The notes: a model not told the origin generated them from the letters alone. DNA of 64,000 bases from Acidimicrobiia bacterium (GCA_016871335.1 VFZF01000005.1:116547-180546), one strand, 5' to 3'; positions 26,787-36,186 are shown, counted from the first letter of the stretch. Numbers and translations: made by a program.

Positions 26787-29000
26787 ATGACCACACGGGC
26801 TGTCCTCGTCACCGTGGTCGGCGCCGTGTGCGCCGTCGCCGGACTTGCCGCCGCGCAGGCGCAGGCCCCGCGGCAGCAGCCTCCTGTGTTCCGGACGAAC
26901 ACCGAACTGGTCGAAATCGACGTCGTTGTCATCGACAAGAACGGCGAACGGGTGCTCGGGCTGACGAAGGACGACTTCATCCTGCGGGATCGCCGGGAGC
27001 CGCAGTCCATCGAGACATTCACCGAGGTGCGACGCGACGTCGAGCGCGTGGTGGAAGGGCCGCGGATTCCGTCCACCGTGCGCATGGACGTGGCCAGCAA
27101 CACAAGCGCCCAAGCCGGGCGCCTCGTGGTGCTGGTGCTCGACGACCTGCACGTCTTCCAAGGCCGTACGGACACGGTGAAGGACATCGCGAGGAAGATC
27201 GTCACCGACCTCGGACCCGAGTCGTCAATGGCGTTGATCCAGACCGGCGGCGAACATTCGACCGAAGTCACCAACGACCGGACGCGGCTGCTGGCGTCCA
27301 TCGATCGGTTCAAGGGGCGCCGGCCTGTGCGTCGGCCGCTGCAGGCGTGTGACCCCGAACCCATCCGGCGTGACCCGGAGAATCCGGAAGACTTCGACCC
27401 CGGATGCGACATCCAGGATGTCAATGCGAACCGCGGGCTGTACCAGTCGCTGCAGGATGCGGCGAGCATTCTCGGCGGCGCTGACCGGCGCCGCAAGGCC
27501 TTCATCCTCGTCTCCGAGCACGTCGCGAAGGACATCAGCGGCCTCTTCGACGGCGGCGAGCAGATTCCGGGTGCGCCAATCAACCAGACGTCCGTGGGTC
27601 CCGCGTCGGCCCACGACTATGCGCTGCTCGACATGATGAACCGCATGCGCCGCGGCAATGTGGCGACCTACGCGATTGACCCGCGCGGCGAAGTCACGCC
27701 CCAGGAGATGCTGCAGGAGTGCCTGCCTGGCCGGACCAGTCGTCGCGTGGGGGAACTCGCCATCGGGCCCGATCCCTGTGAGGTTGGTCCGGAAGACGTA
27801 AAAGGGTTGCCGCAGTCGTGGGTGTCCTGGGTGCGACAGGCGCAGCACGGCCTCAGCGTGATCGCCGAAGAGACTGGGGGATTCGCGGTCGTCAACACCG
27901 ACGACTTCACCACAGGCATCAGCCAGATCATTGGCGACATCGACAACTACTACCTGCTCGGCTTCTATGCTGCCGACTTGAAGACGAAGGGGTACCGTCC
28001 CGTTCGTGTGGAAGTAAAAGGCCGGGCAGAACTGACGCTCCGTTACCGCCAGGGCTACGAGATCAGAGCCGACGATGGGGCTGAGGCTAAGGCAAAGCGT
28101 GACCCGCTGAACGTGTTGATCGATGGCGCCTTGCCATCGTCGGACCTTCCGATGCGGCTGCACGCCCTTCCAGTACCCGGCACCGGCAACCATTCGAAGG
28201 TCGCCATTGCGCTTGAGTTGACGCTGCCTCGCACCGCACTCGCGTCAGAAGAGTCCGACCGCCTGCTCGATGACATTCGCTACGGTGTGTATGCGATCGA
28301 CCTGAAGGGTGCGAAGGTTCGCGAGCACATGGGATCAGGCGCGCGCGTGGCACTGCGACCACGACCCGGCCTGACCGTGCCGCCCGATCGCGTGACGTAT
28401 CAGATCGCACTCGAACTTGAACTGCCCACGGGCCGATATCAGCTGCGCGCATCGGCGCTCAGCGAGAAGCTCAACGCCGGTGGTTCGGTCTATCTCTCGC
28501 TGGACGTGCCGGACTTCTCGAAGGCCGACCTGGAGTTGACCGACTTATTGCTCGCCTTCGCCGACGGGCCGCGCGTCCCGGTTGCGCGCGACCGCCGCGA
28601 CCGGATCGTCGTCAGCTCCCAGGTCGCCGTCCCTGCCGGCTCCACCATTCTGGGCTCGAGGGGGCCTCGTCCCACCGTCGTCGACCCTCTTCCCCCGCCG
28701 CCGATCTCCGCGCTCCCGTTTGAGCCCGCGCTCGACCGCACGTTCGCGGCATCCGACACGCTGCGCCTCTACTTCAAGGCCGCCCAACGTCAGCGCAAGC
28801 CGCTGCTGGCCACGGTCTCAGCCCTTACCGCCGACGACACGACCGTCGTGACGTTCGATCGAAACCTGCCGGATGACGGCACACTCGACGTGCGTCTGCC
28901 GCTCGCGCAGCTCACGCCGGGTGCGTATGTGCTGCGGGTTGTTGTGAGTGACGGAACACGAACCGCGAGGAAAGAACTGGGGTTCTTGGTGACGAAATGA
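26787..29000 (+). CDS. Exported VWFA-related protein (Acidobacteria-type)
   Basis: A 737-residue exported protein. After the signal peptide (LVTVVGAVCAVAGLAAAQAQ) comes the typical start VFRTNTELVEIDVVVIDKNG followed by GLTKDDFILRD, then a VWA-like domain (RLVVLVLDDLHVFQGR, SLQDAASILGGADRRRKAFI) and the family's DNYYLLGFYAADLKTKGYR and LRYRQGYEI. The C-terminal half is Ig-like. The first MIDAS aspartates are present (LDDLH), although the DxSxS form is not. Function is unknown; the family is expanded in Acidobacteriota. ATG 26787 precedes the signal peptide. Confidence 0.92.
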   Translation: MTTRAVLVTVVGAVCAVAGLAAAQAQAPRQQPPVFRTNTELVEIDVVVIDKNGERVLGLTKDDFILRDRREPQSIETFTEVRRDVERVVEGPRIPSTVRMDVASNTSAQAGRLVVLVLDDLHVFQGRTDTVKDIARKIVTDLGPESSMALIQTGGEHSTEVTNDRTRLLASIDRFKGRRPVRRPLQACDPEPIRRDPENPEDFDPGCDIQDVNANRGLYQSLQDAASILGGADRRRKAFILVSEHVAKDISGLFDGGEQIPGAPINQTSVGPASAHDYALLDMMNRMRRGNVATYAIDPRGEVTPQEMLQECLPGRTSRRVGELAIGPDPCEVGPEDVKGLPQSWVSWVRQAQHGLSVIAEETGGFAVVNTDDFTTGISQIIGDIDNYYLLGFYAADLKTKGYRPVRVEVKGRAELTLRYRQGYEIRADDGAEAKAKRDPLNVLIDGALPSSDLPMRLHALPVPGTGNHSKVAIALELTLPRTALASEESDRLLDDIRYGVYAIDLKGAKVREHMGSGARVALRPRPGLTVPPDRVTYQIALELELPTGRYQLRASALSEKLNAGGSVYLSLDVPDFSKADLELTDLLLAFADGPRVPVARDRRDRIVVSSQVAVPAGSTILGSRGPRPTVVDPLPPPPISALPFEPALDRTFAASDTLRLYFKAAQRQRKPLLATVSALTADDTTVVTFDRNLPDDGTLDVRLPLAQLTPGAYVLRVVVSDGTRTARKELGFLVTK

Positions 29001-29056
29001 CGTCGGGTGCCTTTTTCGCTTTGAAGTCTTCGAAAAAGGCACCCGACGTCTTTATT
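28999..29056. terminator. Bidirectional terminator, 20-bp arms
   Basis: A perfect inverted repeat: arm 28999-29018 (GACGTCGGGTGCCTTTTTCG), 12-nt loop, arm 29031-29050, then TTTATT. It overlaps the VWFA stop codon and abuts the end of the convergent LVIVD gene at 29055. Confidence 0.8.
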
Positions 29057-30836
29057 ACTTCAACGTCGCCGCGTACCCCGTGATCGTCCCAATCAGCGAA
29101 CGGTACTTCCTCGCATCGATCGGGTTCGCCTGCTTGGCGTCGGTCTCGAGGCCCTGGATGAGCTTCGTCAGGGCATCGGCGGCCGCCGCGCGGCTGGCAC
29201 CGGACGACTTCTCCGCTGTGGTGAGGGCCGCGGCGATTTCCGTCCCGCGCGCCATCGTCATGCTGCGGCTGCGCGTCAGCTGATCCACATACGCGCGCGC
29301 CACCACCGGGCTGTTCGGCCAGGCCATCTTCGGCTGCGACTGGGCGTTGAACTCCTGCATCTTCACGAGTTTCGCCGCGTCGATTTCATTCTGCGACAGG
29401 AACTCGCTCGGCTTGAGTTCGAGCACGTCCACACCGCGGGCTATCTCCGACCCGTAGATGTGGCCGTTGTACCAGTAGACCGACCAGTAGCCGCCGACGA
29501 TGAGCTTCTCGGCGCTGATGGGGCCGCGATCGAAGTAGGCGATTTCAACCGGACGCGTGGCATCGGTGAAGTCGAAGATCGAGAGCCCGCCCTGATACCA
29601 CGCCTGCACCTTGATGTCGCGGCCGGGCACCGGAATGAGCGACCCGTTGTGCGCGACGCAGTTTTCGGTCGCCGTCTGTGCGGCCGGCAGTTTGAAGTAG
29701 CTGCGGAACACCATCTTCTTGTTCAGGATTTCGAAGATCGCGTTGGCGCCCCAGCTCGGCAGGTCCGTGTCGCGGCAACGCGGCGACGTGCCGCCGCCCC
29801 ACTCGTCCGTGAAGATCACCTTCGTGCCGTCGTTGTTGAACGTCGCCGAATGCCAGTAGGCGAAGCTCGGGTCGCTGACCGCATCCAGACGCACAGGGTT
29901 CACCGGGTCGGACACGTCCAGCAGAATGCCGTTGCCTGAACACGCGCCGGCGGCCAGTCCGAGTTCCGGGTACACCGTGATGTCGTGGCACTGGTTGGTC
30001 GTCGACGAGGCCTGCGTGCCTTCACCGTGACGGCCACCGGGCCACAGGCCGGCGATCGCGCCGGTGCCGTAGTCCTGGAAGATACGCGGACGGGAGACGA
30101 TGCGCGCGTTCTCGGGATTCTTGAGCGGTACTTCGATGACGTCGATGCTGAAGAGCGCCGTCTCCGGATTGTCACCGGGCGCGCCGCCCGAGCAGATCGC
30201 GAGTTCGTCGGTCTCGCGAACGCCGCTGGTGCCGGAGCCGTACACGTAGAGCACTTCGGGATTCTTCACGGTCGGAACCAGCGAATGCGTGTGTGAGCCA
30301 CGGCAGGTCTGCACCGCTGCGACCTGGCGGGGTTTGTCGAGGTCACTGATGTCGAAGATGCGCACGCCGCGGAACCGTTCGGGGTTCGGCTTGCCCATCT
30401 CGCCGGTGCCCTGTGTGCCGCAGTCCACACGACCGTTGCCCTGCTCGACGGACATGAACAGGAGGTTGCCGTAGACCGAGAGGTCGCCTTGACCACCCGG
30501 GCACGGAATTGACGCCCGCAGCCGAATCTTGCGCGGGTCCTCGATGTCGTAGAAGTTGAACCCGTAGAAGTTCCCCAGGAACAACGTCGAGTCCTTGAAC
30601 GCCAGGTCCGAGTTGGCGAAGTTGAGTCCGCCCGCCATCGGATCCCCGAAGTTCTCGGGCCGCGGCATATTCGCCAGCAGCTCGATGTTCTTCGCGGCCA
30701 TGCCGGCGTCCTTCAACCCGGCCTTCAGCCCCACGCGTGGATCCGTCGGCGCCGGCGGCGCCTGCTGCGCCGACACCTGCAACGCCCCGACGGCCACAAC
30801 CGCCACACACACCGCAGCAACCCATCTCATGATCAT
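29055..30836 (-). CDS. Exported LVIVD-repeat beta-propeller protein
   Basis: A 593-residue exported protein with a signal peptide (WVAAVCVAVVAVGALQVSAQ). Repeats with the LVIVD/choice-of-anchor pattern (GFNFYDIEDPRKIRLRASIP, GVRIFDISDLDKPRQVAAVQ, GILLDVSDPVNPVRLDAV, LSIFDFTDATRPVEIAYFD) predict a seven-blade propeller. Function unknown. Of three consecutive in-frame ATGs, the one at 30836 is best spaced (6 nt) from the ribosome site GGTGAGGAG. Confidence 0.88.
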   Translation of the reverse strand: MIMRWVAAVCVAVVAVGALQVSAQQAPPAPTDPRVGLKAGLKDAGMAAKNIELLANMPRPENFGDPMAGGLNFANSDLAFKDSTLFLGNFYGFNFYDIEDPRKIRLRASIPCPGGQGDLSVYGNLLFMSVEQGNGRVDCGTQGTGEMGKPNPERFRGVRIFDISDLDKPRQVAAVQTCRGSHTHSLVPTVKNPEVLYVYGSGTSGVRETDELAICSGGAPGDNPETALFSIDVIEVPLKNPENARIVSRPRIFQDYGTGAIAGLWPGGRHGEGTQASSTTNQCHDITVYPELGLAAGACSGNGILLDVSDPVNPVRLDAVSDPSFAYWHSATFNNDGTKVIFTDEWGGGTSPRCRDTDLPSWGANAIFEILNKKMVFRSYFKLPAAQTATENCVAHNGSLIPVPGRDIKVQAWYQGGLSIFDFTDATRPVEIAYFDRGPISAEKLIVGGYWSVYWYNGHIYGSEIARGVDVLELKPSEFLSQNEIDAAKLVKMQEFNAQSQPKMAWPNSPVVARAYVDQLTRSRSMTMARGTEIAAALTTAEKSSGASRAAAADALTKLIQGLETDAKQANPIDARKYRSLIGTITGYAATLK

Positions 30837-30884
30837 CGTCGTCATCTCCTCACCCAACCTGACCCAACTCCACCCAACCCGCGC

Positions 30885-30911
30885 GGCGCGCTCAAGTTCA
30901 GCGCGCCCTAC
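30885..30911. repeat. GCGCGCTCAAGTTCAGCGCGCC repeat unit
   Basis: GGCGCGCTCAAGTTCAGCGCGCCC is an inverted repeat with 8-10-bp arms, sitting between two same-strand genes. Same family as 6433-6536 and 33571-33597. Confidence 0.7.
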
Positions 30912-30921
30912 GTACCGAACC

Positions 30922-31584
30922 TCACCCCACCTTGTTGAGGTCCTTCAACATCTGCGTCATGCGCGCAATTTCCATGCGCTGATCCGAATCCACGTGCGAC
31001 GCAAAATCAAACACTTCCGGCTGCTGTGCCGCGCCGGGGGAGTTGAACAGTTCCTCCACCATGATCAAGGCGCCCATGTGGTGCTTGATCATGCCTTCGA
31101 GGAACAACTTGTCGAACTCGACCCCTTTGGCCGCCGCCAGCTTTGTCATCTCCGCGTCCGTCAACATGCCGGGCATCATGCCGCCCGGCATATGGTGCGC
31201 ATGTTCACTGGGCAACGGTTGCTTGCGTTCTTCGAGCCACCCGCGCATCCAGCCGATCTCGTCGTTCTGCGACACTTCAATCCGCAGCGCCATCATCCGC
31301 ATCGTCTCGCTCTCGGTGCGTGACTTGAGCAGATTGACCATTTCGATGGCCTGCGCGTGATGGGTGATCATCCCGGACATGAACGCCACGTCGCCTGGAG
31401 CAAACGGCAGGATGACCCCTTTGCCGGCCGTGCTCATCGGCGCGGACGTGCTGGCCTCCCCGGGTTTGCCCATCGTGATCACGACCGGGGCTCCCGCCTG
31501 TCCGGCCGGGGCCATCGTCTGACAGGCGGCCGCGCCGGCGGCTGCGGCAACCAGGCTGGCCATTCTCCACAAGTGACTGCGCAT
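30922..31584 (-). CDS. DUF305 family lipoprotein
   Basis: A 220-residue exported protein. The signal peptide is followed by AAC (possible lipobox, AAGAAAC). DUF305 pattern: FMSGMITHHAQAIEMVNLLK and EGMIKHHMGALIMVEELF, each with the paired His (THH, KHH), plus a Met/His-rich MPGGMMPGM linker, suggesting copper or other soft-metal binding, as proposed for DUF305 relatives. ATG 31584 has the GTGGAG purine run as ribosome site; a GTG at 31602 is alternative. Confidence 0.9.
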   Translation of the reverse strand: MRSHLWRMASLVAAAAGAAACQTMAPAGQAGAPVVITMGKPGEASTSAPMSTAGKGVILPFAPGDVAFMSGMITHHAQAIEMVNLLKSRTESETMRMMALRIEVSQNDEIGWMRGWLEERKQPLPSEHAHHMPGGMMPGMLTDAEMTKLAAAKGVEFDKLFLEGMIKHHMGALIMVEELFNSPGAAQQPEVFDFASHVDSDQRMEIARMTQMLKDLNKVG

Positions 31585-31619
31585 ACTGACGAACTCCACC
31601 ACAGAGGATACCCCGACTC

Positions 31620-31642
31620 GGGTTCATGGTTCATCGGTTCAT
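31620..31642. repeat. GTTCATGGTTCATCGG repeat unit
   Basis: GGGTTCATGGTTCATCGG followed by TTCATGGG. Same family as 13634-13734 and 23617-23659. It is fused to the start of the ABC-permease remnant. Confidence 0.75.
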
Positions 31643-31901
31643 GGGTGCGCAACCGGGCGACGTCCGAAGACTGGTGTTCTGCGATGCGGCGTTGGTGATC
31701 TGTGCCGGTCTGATTGTCGGCCTTCCGAGCGCCTATGCCGCGGCTCAGGTGACGCGGACGTTGTTGTTTGGAGTCACGCCGTCGGCGCCCCACGTGTTTG
31801 CGATGACTGCCGGGGTGCTGGCCGTCGTGACACTGCTGGCCAGTGTGCTCCCGGCCCGGCGGGCGGGGCGGGTCGACCCGACTCAGGCACTGAAGGAATA
31901 G
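31626..31901 (+). pseudogene. Orphan ABC permease (MacB-type/ADOP) remnant, C-terminal end only
   Basis: The 91 codons read AQPGDVRRLVFCDAALVICA, two hydrophobic stretches and LPARRAGRVDPTQALKE. This is the last part of MacB-like permeases of the acidobacterial orphan family, which normally exceed 800 residues. No N-terminal part exists. Homology begins immediately after the GTTCATCGG repeat, so the five first codons are repeat sequence. The apparent start (ATG 31626) is within the repeat. Confidence 0.8.
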
Positions 31902-31930
31902 CCCGGCACGTGCTGCGGTAAGCTGAGAGG

Positions 31931-33565
31931 ATGCGCGTCCTGATCCGATCCGTTGCCGTCCTGGCGGCTGCCGCCGGCCTCCTGCTACTAGTTACGACCG
32001 TACCGTTTTCCGGGCAATCCTCGAAGGAATCGCACGAGCGGGAGCTCCGCAACGGGTGGGAAGTCCATCGGGAGCTGGTCGTGGCTCCTGAAGCCCACGC
32101 GGACGCGCCGAAATACTTCCTCAGCTTCTTCGACTATCACGACATCGTGATGTTCCACCCGACGGTGGGGTACTACTCGAGTGGCCGGGTGGACTTTGTC
32201 GACCACTACCGCACGTACCCGGTCGTGCTGGCGCCGCTCTTCGGACACATGGTCGCCGAACAGATCCACACGATGTGGGACGGCATGCGGAAGGTCGGCA
32301 CGCTGACGCCGAGCGAACGATTTACCATCGCGGAATTCGGCCCCGGAGACGGTGCGCTCGCCGAAGCCATCCTCGACTACATCGTCCGCAAAGCCGCAGG
32401 GGATGCCTCGTGGCGCGCGTTCGCCGACCAGGTGCTTTACGTCTGTTACGACCGGTCCCCGTCGCTCAACAAGATTCAGAAGGAGCGGAATGCCCGCTTC
32501 GGCAAGCGGTTCGACGCGCGTGTCGCGGACGCCACGAACATGACCGCGACGATCAACAGGGACAGCCTGAAGGGAATCATCCTCTCCAACGAACTGCCCG
32601 ACGCGTTCAGCGTGCACAAGATCATCCTCTCGGCCGACGGCAAGGCCGAAGTGGCGTTTGTGGTGCCCTCACTCCCGGCCGAGACATGGCGCGCGGTACA
32701 GCCATTGCTGCCGACCGCAGTGGTTCGCGCGATTGACGGCGATGACCGCGCGATTGAAGACCGGTTCCTCAAGGGCCAGCGTGAAGGCGACGTCTATCTG
32801 ACGCGTGGCTCGTTTGTCTCCCTGCTCGAACACCTGCAGACGACACCGGCCTACGAGAACACGGCCAATGCGATGTTGTTCCGCGAGTTGTATGCGCCCG
32901 CCTCGACCGTGCCCGTGGTGGCGGACCACCTGAGCCGATATGCGGATCTGTACGCGCAGGTGCTGGCACGCGATCAGCGCGGACTTGTCAGTTACGTGAA
33001 CCCGGGCGCGGAAAGCTTCATCCGCGACTCGGCCGCTGTGCTGTCTGCCGGGTACATGCTGACGATCGACTACGGCGGCAACTGGGAGGAAATGCTGAAC
33101 CAGCACACCTACCCGCGCTTCCGCACCTACGGGCCTTCGCAACAGACCGGCGCCCATCTGGCACCGAACCAGATCGATACGTTTGCGCCGTACGTCGGCC
33201 CGACGCTCAACGACTTCACGACCGATGCGAACTTCACCCTGCTGGCCGCGGAAGGCGAAAAGGTCGGGCTACGTCCGGTCTACTACGGCGCGCAGCGCGC
33301 TCTGCAGGCCGGCACGACTGTGTCGCTCGACACGGTTCCGGAAGCCCGGGAGCGCGAAGGCAACGCTGCGGAATTCCAGAGCTGGGCGCAAAGCTTCGCC
33401 GGACCGAGTGTCTACAAGATGCTGTTGCAGCAGAAGACCGGCACGGATTCCGCGTACCGCTCCCAGGGGCAACATCCTGAATCACTCAACCTCGAAGCGA
33501 TCGAGCTGACCGCCGAACAGCGGCGCCGCGCGGAGGCGATTACCGAACGCCTCAAGAAGAAGTGA
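31931..33565 (+). CDS. MidA-like SAM-dependent methyltransferase with an export signal
   Basis: A 544-residue protein. A MidA/NDUFAF7-type methyltransferase fold is visible: FFDYHDIVMFHPTVGYYSSG, AEFGPGDGALAEAILDYIVR (SAM-binding, about residues 137-155), ILSNELPDAFSVHKI, then LSAGYMLTIDYGGNWEEML. The family methylates arginine of NADH dehydrogenase subunits in mitochondria. The N-terminus (LIRSVAVLAAAAGLLLLVTT) looks like a Sec signal peptide, which is unexpected for a cytosolic SAM enzyme. The C-terminal extension (about 480-544) is charged and helical. ATG 31931 gives the signal; later in-frame starts would remove it. Confidence 0.82.
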   Translation: MRVLIRSVAVLAAAAGLLLLVTTVPFSGQSSKESHERELRNGWEVHRELVVAPEAHADAPKYFLSFFDYHDIVMFHPTVGYYSSGRVDFVDHYRTYPVVLAPLFGHMVAEQIHTMWDGMRKVGTLTPSERFTIAEFGPGDGALAEAILDYIVRKAAGDASWRAFADQVLYVCYDRSPSLNKIQKERNARFGKRFDARVADATNMTATINRDSLKGIILSNELPDAFSVHKIILSADGKAEVAFVVPSLPAETWRAVQPLLPTAVVRAIDGDDRAIEDRFLKGQREGDVYLTRGSFVSLLEHLQTTPAYENTANAMLFRELYAPASTVPVVADHLSRYADLYAQVLARDQRGLVSYVNPGAESFIRDSAAVLSAGYMLTIDYGGNWEEMLNQHTYPRFRTYGPSQQTGAHLAPNQIDTFAPYVGPTLNDFTTDANFTLLAAEGEKVGLRPVYYGAQRALQAGTTVSLDTVPEAREREGNAAEFQSWAQSFAGPSVYKMLLQQKTGTDSAYRSQGQHPESLNLEAIELTAEQRRRAEAITERLKKK

Positions 33566-33570
33566 GTGTG

Positions 33571-33597
33571 ACGCGCTGCAGTTCAGCGCGTCCTACG
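33571..33597. repeat. ACGCGCTGCAGTTCAGCGCGTCC repeat unit
   Basis: CGCGCTG-CAGTT-CAGCGCG is a 7-bp-arm hairpin of the GCGCGCT/AGCGCGC family, between the methyltransferase and GNAT stops (convergent). Confidence 0.6.
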
Positions 33598-34084
33598 AGA
33601 GCTCGCGCGTCATCTCGACCATCGTCGGGCTGAAGCCGTGAGCAGCAAAGAGCTTTCGCGCCTTCTCGTTGGGCGCGGCGGTCCAGAGCAGCACACGCGG
33701 GACGCCCTGTTCGCGTAACCAGTCGACGGCGGCTTCGAGCAATCGCGGACCGACACCCTGACCACGTGACGCATCGGTCACGAGAAGGTCGTGGATGTAG
33801 CCGGCGCGCTCGCGCAGTTCCTTGAAGGACTGCGGCTCGATGCCGGCGTACACGTAGCCGAGGATTGCGGCGCGCTGCTCCGCCACCAGCACGAGCATCT
33901 CCGGATCGGACAACTGCGCCTCGAGGAAGTCCGCGTACCCGTGCTCCGGATGATCGCCGGGCGCCATGAATCGGCGCTCGTTGAATGTGAAGTGAATGCG
34001 CATCAACGACGCGCCGAGCAGGCCGAGCGCCTGCAGATCCCGCTTGTTTGCGCGGCGAATGGTGATGTCGTCAGCGTCGTTCAC
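33593..34084 (-). CDS. GNAT-family N-acetyltransferase
   Basis: A 163-residue acetyl-CoA-dependent acyltransferase. It starts ITIRRANKRDLQALG and has EPQSFKELRERAGYIHDLLV followed by the acetyl-CoA loop RGQGVGPRLLEAAVDWLRE (R/Q-x2-G-x-G/A) and LWTAAPNEKARKLFAAHGF. Substrate unknown. GTG 34084 has a well-placed ribosome site GGAGG and gives a full beta-1 strand. It overlaps the symporter gene by 14 bp, so they are cotranscribed. Confidence 0.9.
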   Translation of the reverse strand: MNDADDITIRRANKRDLQALGLLGASLMRIHFTFNERRFMAPGDHPEHGYADFLEAQLSDPEMLVLVAEQRAAILGYVYAGIEPQSFKELRERAGYIHDLLVTDASRGQGVGPRLLEAAVDWLREQGVPRVLLWTAAPNEKARKLFAAHGFSPTMVEMTRELS

Positions 34085-35435
34085 GTAATCCTCCAGCCAG
34101 ATACAGCACCACCGACGTGCCCAGTGACGTGATGAACGGATACGGCAGCGCAAATGCCGTGGCACCGGCGTACGCGACCAGCCCACCCAGCAGCGTGACC
34201 GCCGCTGCGCGCGCACCACCGTACCGCGTGAACAGGCCGAACGTCACAACCACCAGCGTTCCTGCAGTGCCGAACGACGACGACTCTTCCACGAGTTCGG
34301 CCACTCCGCGCCCTCCAAGAGCGAGATACAGGGCGATGATGCCGGACAGCAGCACGCCCAGACGAGCCAGTCTGAGCTTGGTGCGTTCGTCCGTCACCTT
34401 CAGCAAGGGCCCGACCAGGTTGTGCGCGAGCAGACCGCCGGCCACAAGCAGGATCGTATCCACCGTGGAAAGAATCGCGGAGATCAGCGCACCCACAAAG
34501 ATGACATAGCCGGCGGTCGGCAACATCTGAAGCGCCAATGCGGGAAGAAACTGCTCGGCATCCGGCAGGTTCGGCACCAGACGCGCAGCCGCGAGTCCGA
34601 GCACCACCGGGATCGCGCCGACCAGGATGTACAGACCTCCGGCAATGACTGCCCCGTTGCGCGCCACCTCGGGGCTTCGCGCGGCAATCACTCGACTCAG
34701 CAGTTCCACAGCGACGACCGAACCCGCAATGGGAATCGCGTATTCCTCCAGCATCCCGAAGAACGTCGGAGTGACGTCGGGGCTGACGATGGTGATGCGG
34801 GAGGGGTCGAGGGCTGCGAGTGTCGCGGCCGGTCCGCCCAGGGAGACCACCACGACCACCAGGAGCACGCCAAGGCCGAGAATGAGCACAGCCCCCTGCA
34901 TCAGGTCCGTGAGCGCATCCGCCAGCAATCCCCCGAGCACGGTGTAGACCACGCAGAAGGCGGCGGCGATGGTAATGGCCACGCCAATTTCCATGGTCGT
35001 GATGGTGGTCAGGACCTGGCCGAACCCGCGAAGTTGTGCGGCGGCCCACAACACGCCGGGTGGAATCAGCATCAGCGCCGCGATCTTCTCGACGCGACCG
35101 TCGTACCGCTGCCGGAAGAAGTCCGCCATCGTTGTCAGCTTCATGCGCCAGATGGGGACCGCGAAGATGAGGCCCGTGAGCATCAGCGTGATGCCGTAGG
35201 CGAAGGGTTCGGCCGAGGTGAATGAGAACCCTTCTTCGTAGGCCCGGCCTGCCGAGGCGATACACGTCTCGGCACCGAACCAGGTCGCGAAGATCGAAAA
35301 GATGGTGAGCGGGTACCCGAGCCGTCGGCCGGCGACGAGATAGTCGGACTCCGTATGGATTTTCGGCGCCAGCCACGCCCCAATCGCCAGCTGGATGGCC
35401 AGATAGCCCACCAGCGCCACCAACACCCAGTTCAC
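34071..35435 (-). CDS. Sodium:solute symporter family protein
   Basis: A 454-residue inner-membrane protein with about 13 hydrophobic segments and the SSS pattern: ESDYLVAGRRLGYPLTIFSI, FATWFGAETCIASAGRAYEEG and the GALISAILSTVDTILLVAGG sodium-site region. Substrate unknown. GTG 35435 starts just before TM1; GTG 35450 is alternative, and the tRNA gene lies 27 bp away on the other strand. Downstream is the GNAT gene (14-bp overlap). Confidence 0.9.
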   Translation of the reverse strand: MNWVLVALVGYLAIQLAIGAWLAPKIHTESDYLVAGRRLGYPLTIFSIFATWFGAETCIASAGRAYEEGFSFTSAEPFAYGITLMLTGLIFAVPIWRMKLTTMADFFRQRYDGRVEKIAALMLIPPGVLWAAAQLRGFGQVLTTITTMEIGVAITIAAAFCVVYTVLGGLLADALTDLMQGAVLILGLGVLLVVVVVSLGGPAATLAALDPSRITIVSPDVTPTFFGMLEEYAIPIAGSVVAVELLSRVIAARSPEVARNGAVIAGGLYILVGAIPVVLGLAAARLVPNLPDAEQFLPALALQMLPTAGYVIFVGALISAILSTVDTILLVAGGLLAHNLVGPLLKVTDERTKLRLARLGVLLSGIIALYLALGGRGVAELVEESSSFGTAGTLVVVTFGLFTRYGGARAAAVTLLGGLVAYAGATAFALPYPFITSLGTSVVLYLAGGLRERR

Positions 35436-35460
35436 GCGGGTAAGATACACTGGCTGACAG

Positions 35461-35538
<78 letters not shown>

Positions 35539-35605
35539 AAATGTCCTAATCGGTTTTTGGCGCGCCGAAGCTGCGCCGTCAGGCACGATAGCGAAGGCGG
35601 GCCAA

Positions 35606-35953
35606 TTACCTCCCGAGCATCACATCGATACCGTGAAGGATTTGGGCGACCTGCCGTGGCGGCAGACGTCCCGCCCGATCGGTCAGCAGTGAACGATCGA
35701 GCGTCACGAGTTGTGTCGCATTGGCGACCGAATCCTTCGGTAGCCCAGTGGTCCTGGCCGAGAGTCGAGTGTTGCCTGGCGCATCCGCCCACAGCAGATT
35801 GCTCGTCAGCGGGATACACACCACCGTCGCGATGCGGCTCCGATTGAGCGCATCACCCTGAGCCACAACTACTGGCCGACGAAACCCCGGACCCGAGCCC
35901 ATGGGTTCCGGCAGACTCGCCCACCAGACCTCTCCTTGCGCAATCTCTACCAC
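35606..35953 (-). CDS. mazF: MazF/PemK-type endoribonuclease toxin
   Basis: A 115-residue toxin with the MazF fold: QGEVWWASLPEPMGSGPGFR, RPVVVAQGDALNRS and CIPLTSNLLWADAPGNTRLS, with a late ATQLVTLDRSLL segment that matches the family's Thr/Ser region. It would cut mRNA in a sequence-specific way. GTG 35953 overlaps the antitoxin end by 7 bp. It lies directly beside tRNA-Pro. Confidence 0.9.
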   Translation of the reverse strand: MVEIAQGEVWWASLPEPMGSGPGFRRPVVVAQGDALNRSRIATVVCIPLTSNLLWADAPGNTRLSARTTGLPKDSVANATQLVTLDRSLLTDRAGRLPPRQVAQILHGIDVMLGR

Positions 35954-36186
35954 TCGACACTCTTGAGCGTTCGATGCGCGGCAGCCGTCACAAACGGGTC
36001 TGACGCCGACGGCCCAAGCTCAGCGACGACGGCATTCATCCGCTCCGTCACGGCGTCCGGTGCGTGGCGGTCGAGGTACTCGACAATGGCTTCCGCGTAA
36101 AGCTGGCTTCGCGACTTGTGGGTCCGCTTGGCGTGTCGCTCTGCATCACGAAATACAGAATCCGGTATTGATACAGCCGTTTTCAT
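35947..36186 (-). CDS. mazE: MazE-type antitoxin (ribbon-helix-helix)
   Basis: A 79-residue protein with an RHH start (MKTAVSIPDSVFRDAERHAK), then RTHKSRSQLYAEAIVEYLDR and an acidic/hydrophobic C-terminal tail (MNAVVAELG, TLKSVEW) that binds MazF. Start ATG 36186. Forms an operon with mazF (7-bp overlap). Confidence 0.88.
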   Translation of the reverse strand: MKTAVSIPDSVFRDAERHAKRTHKSRSQLYAEAIVEYLDRHAPDAVTERMNAVVAELGPSASDPFVTAAAHRTLKSVEW

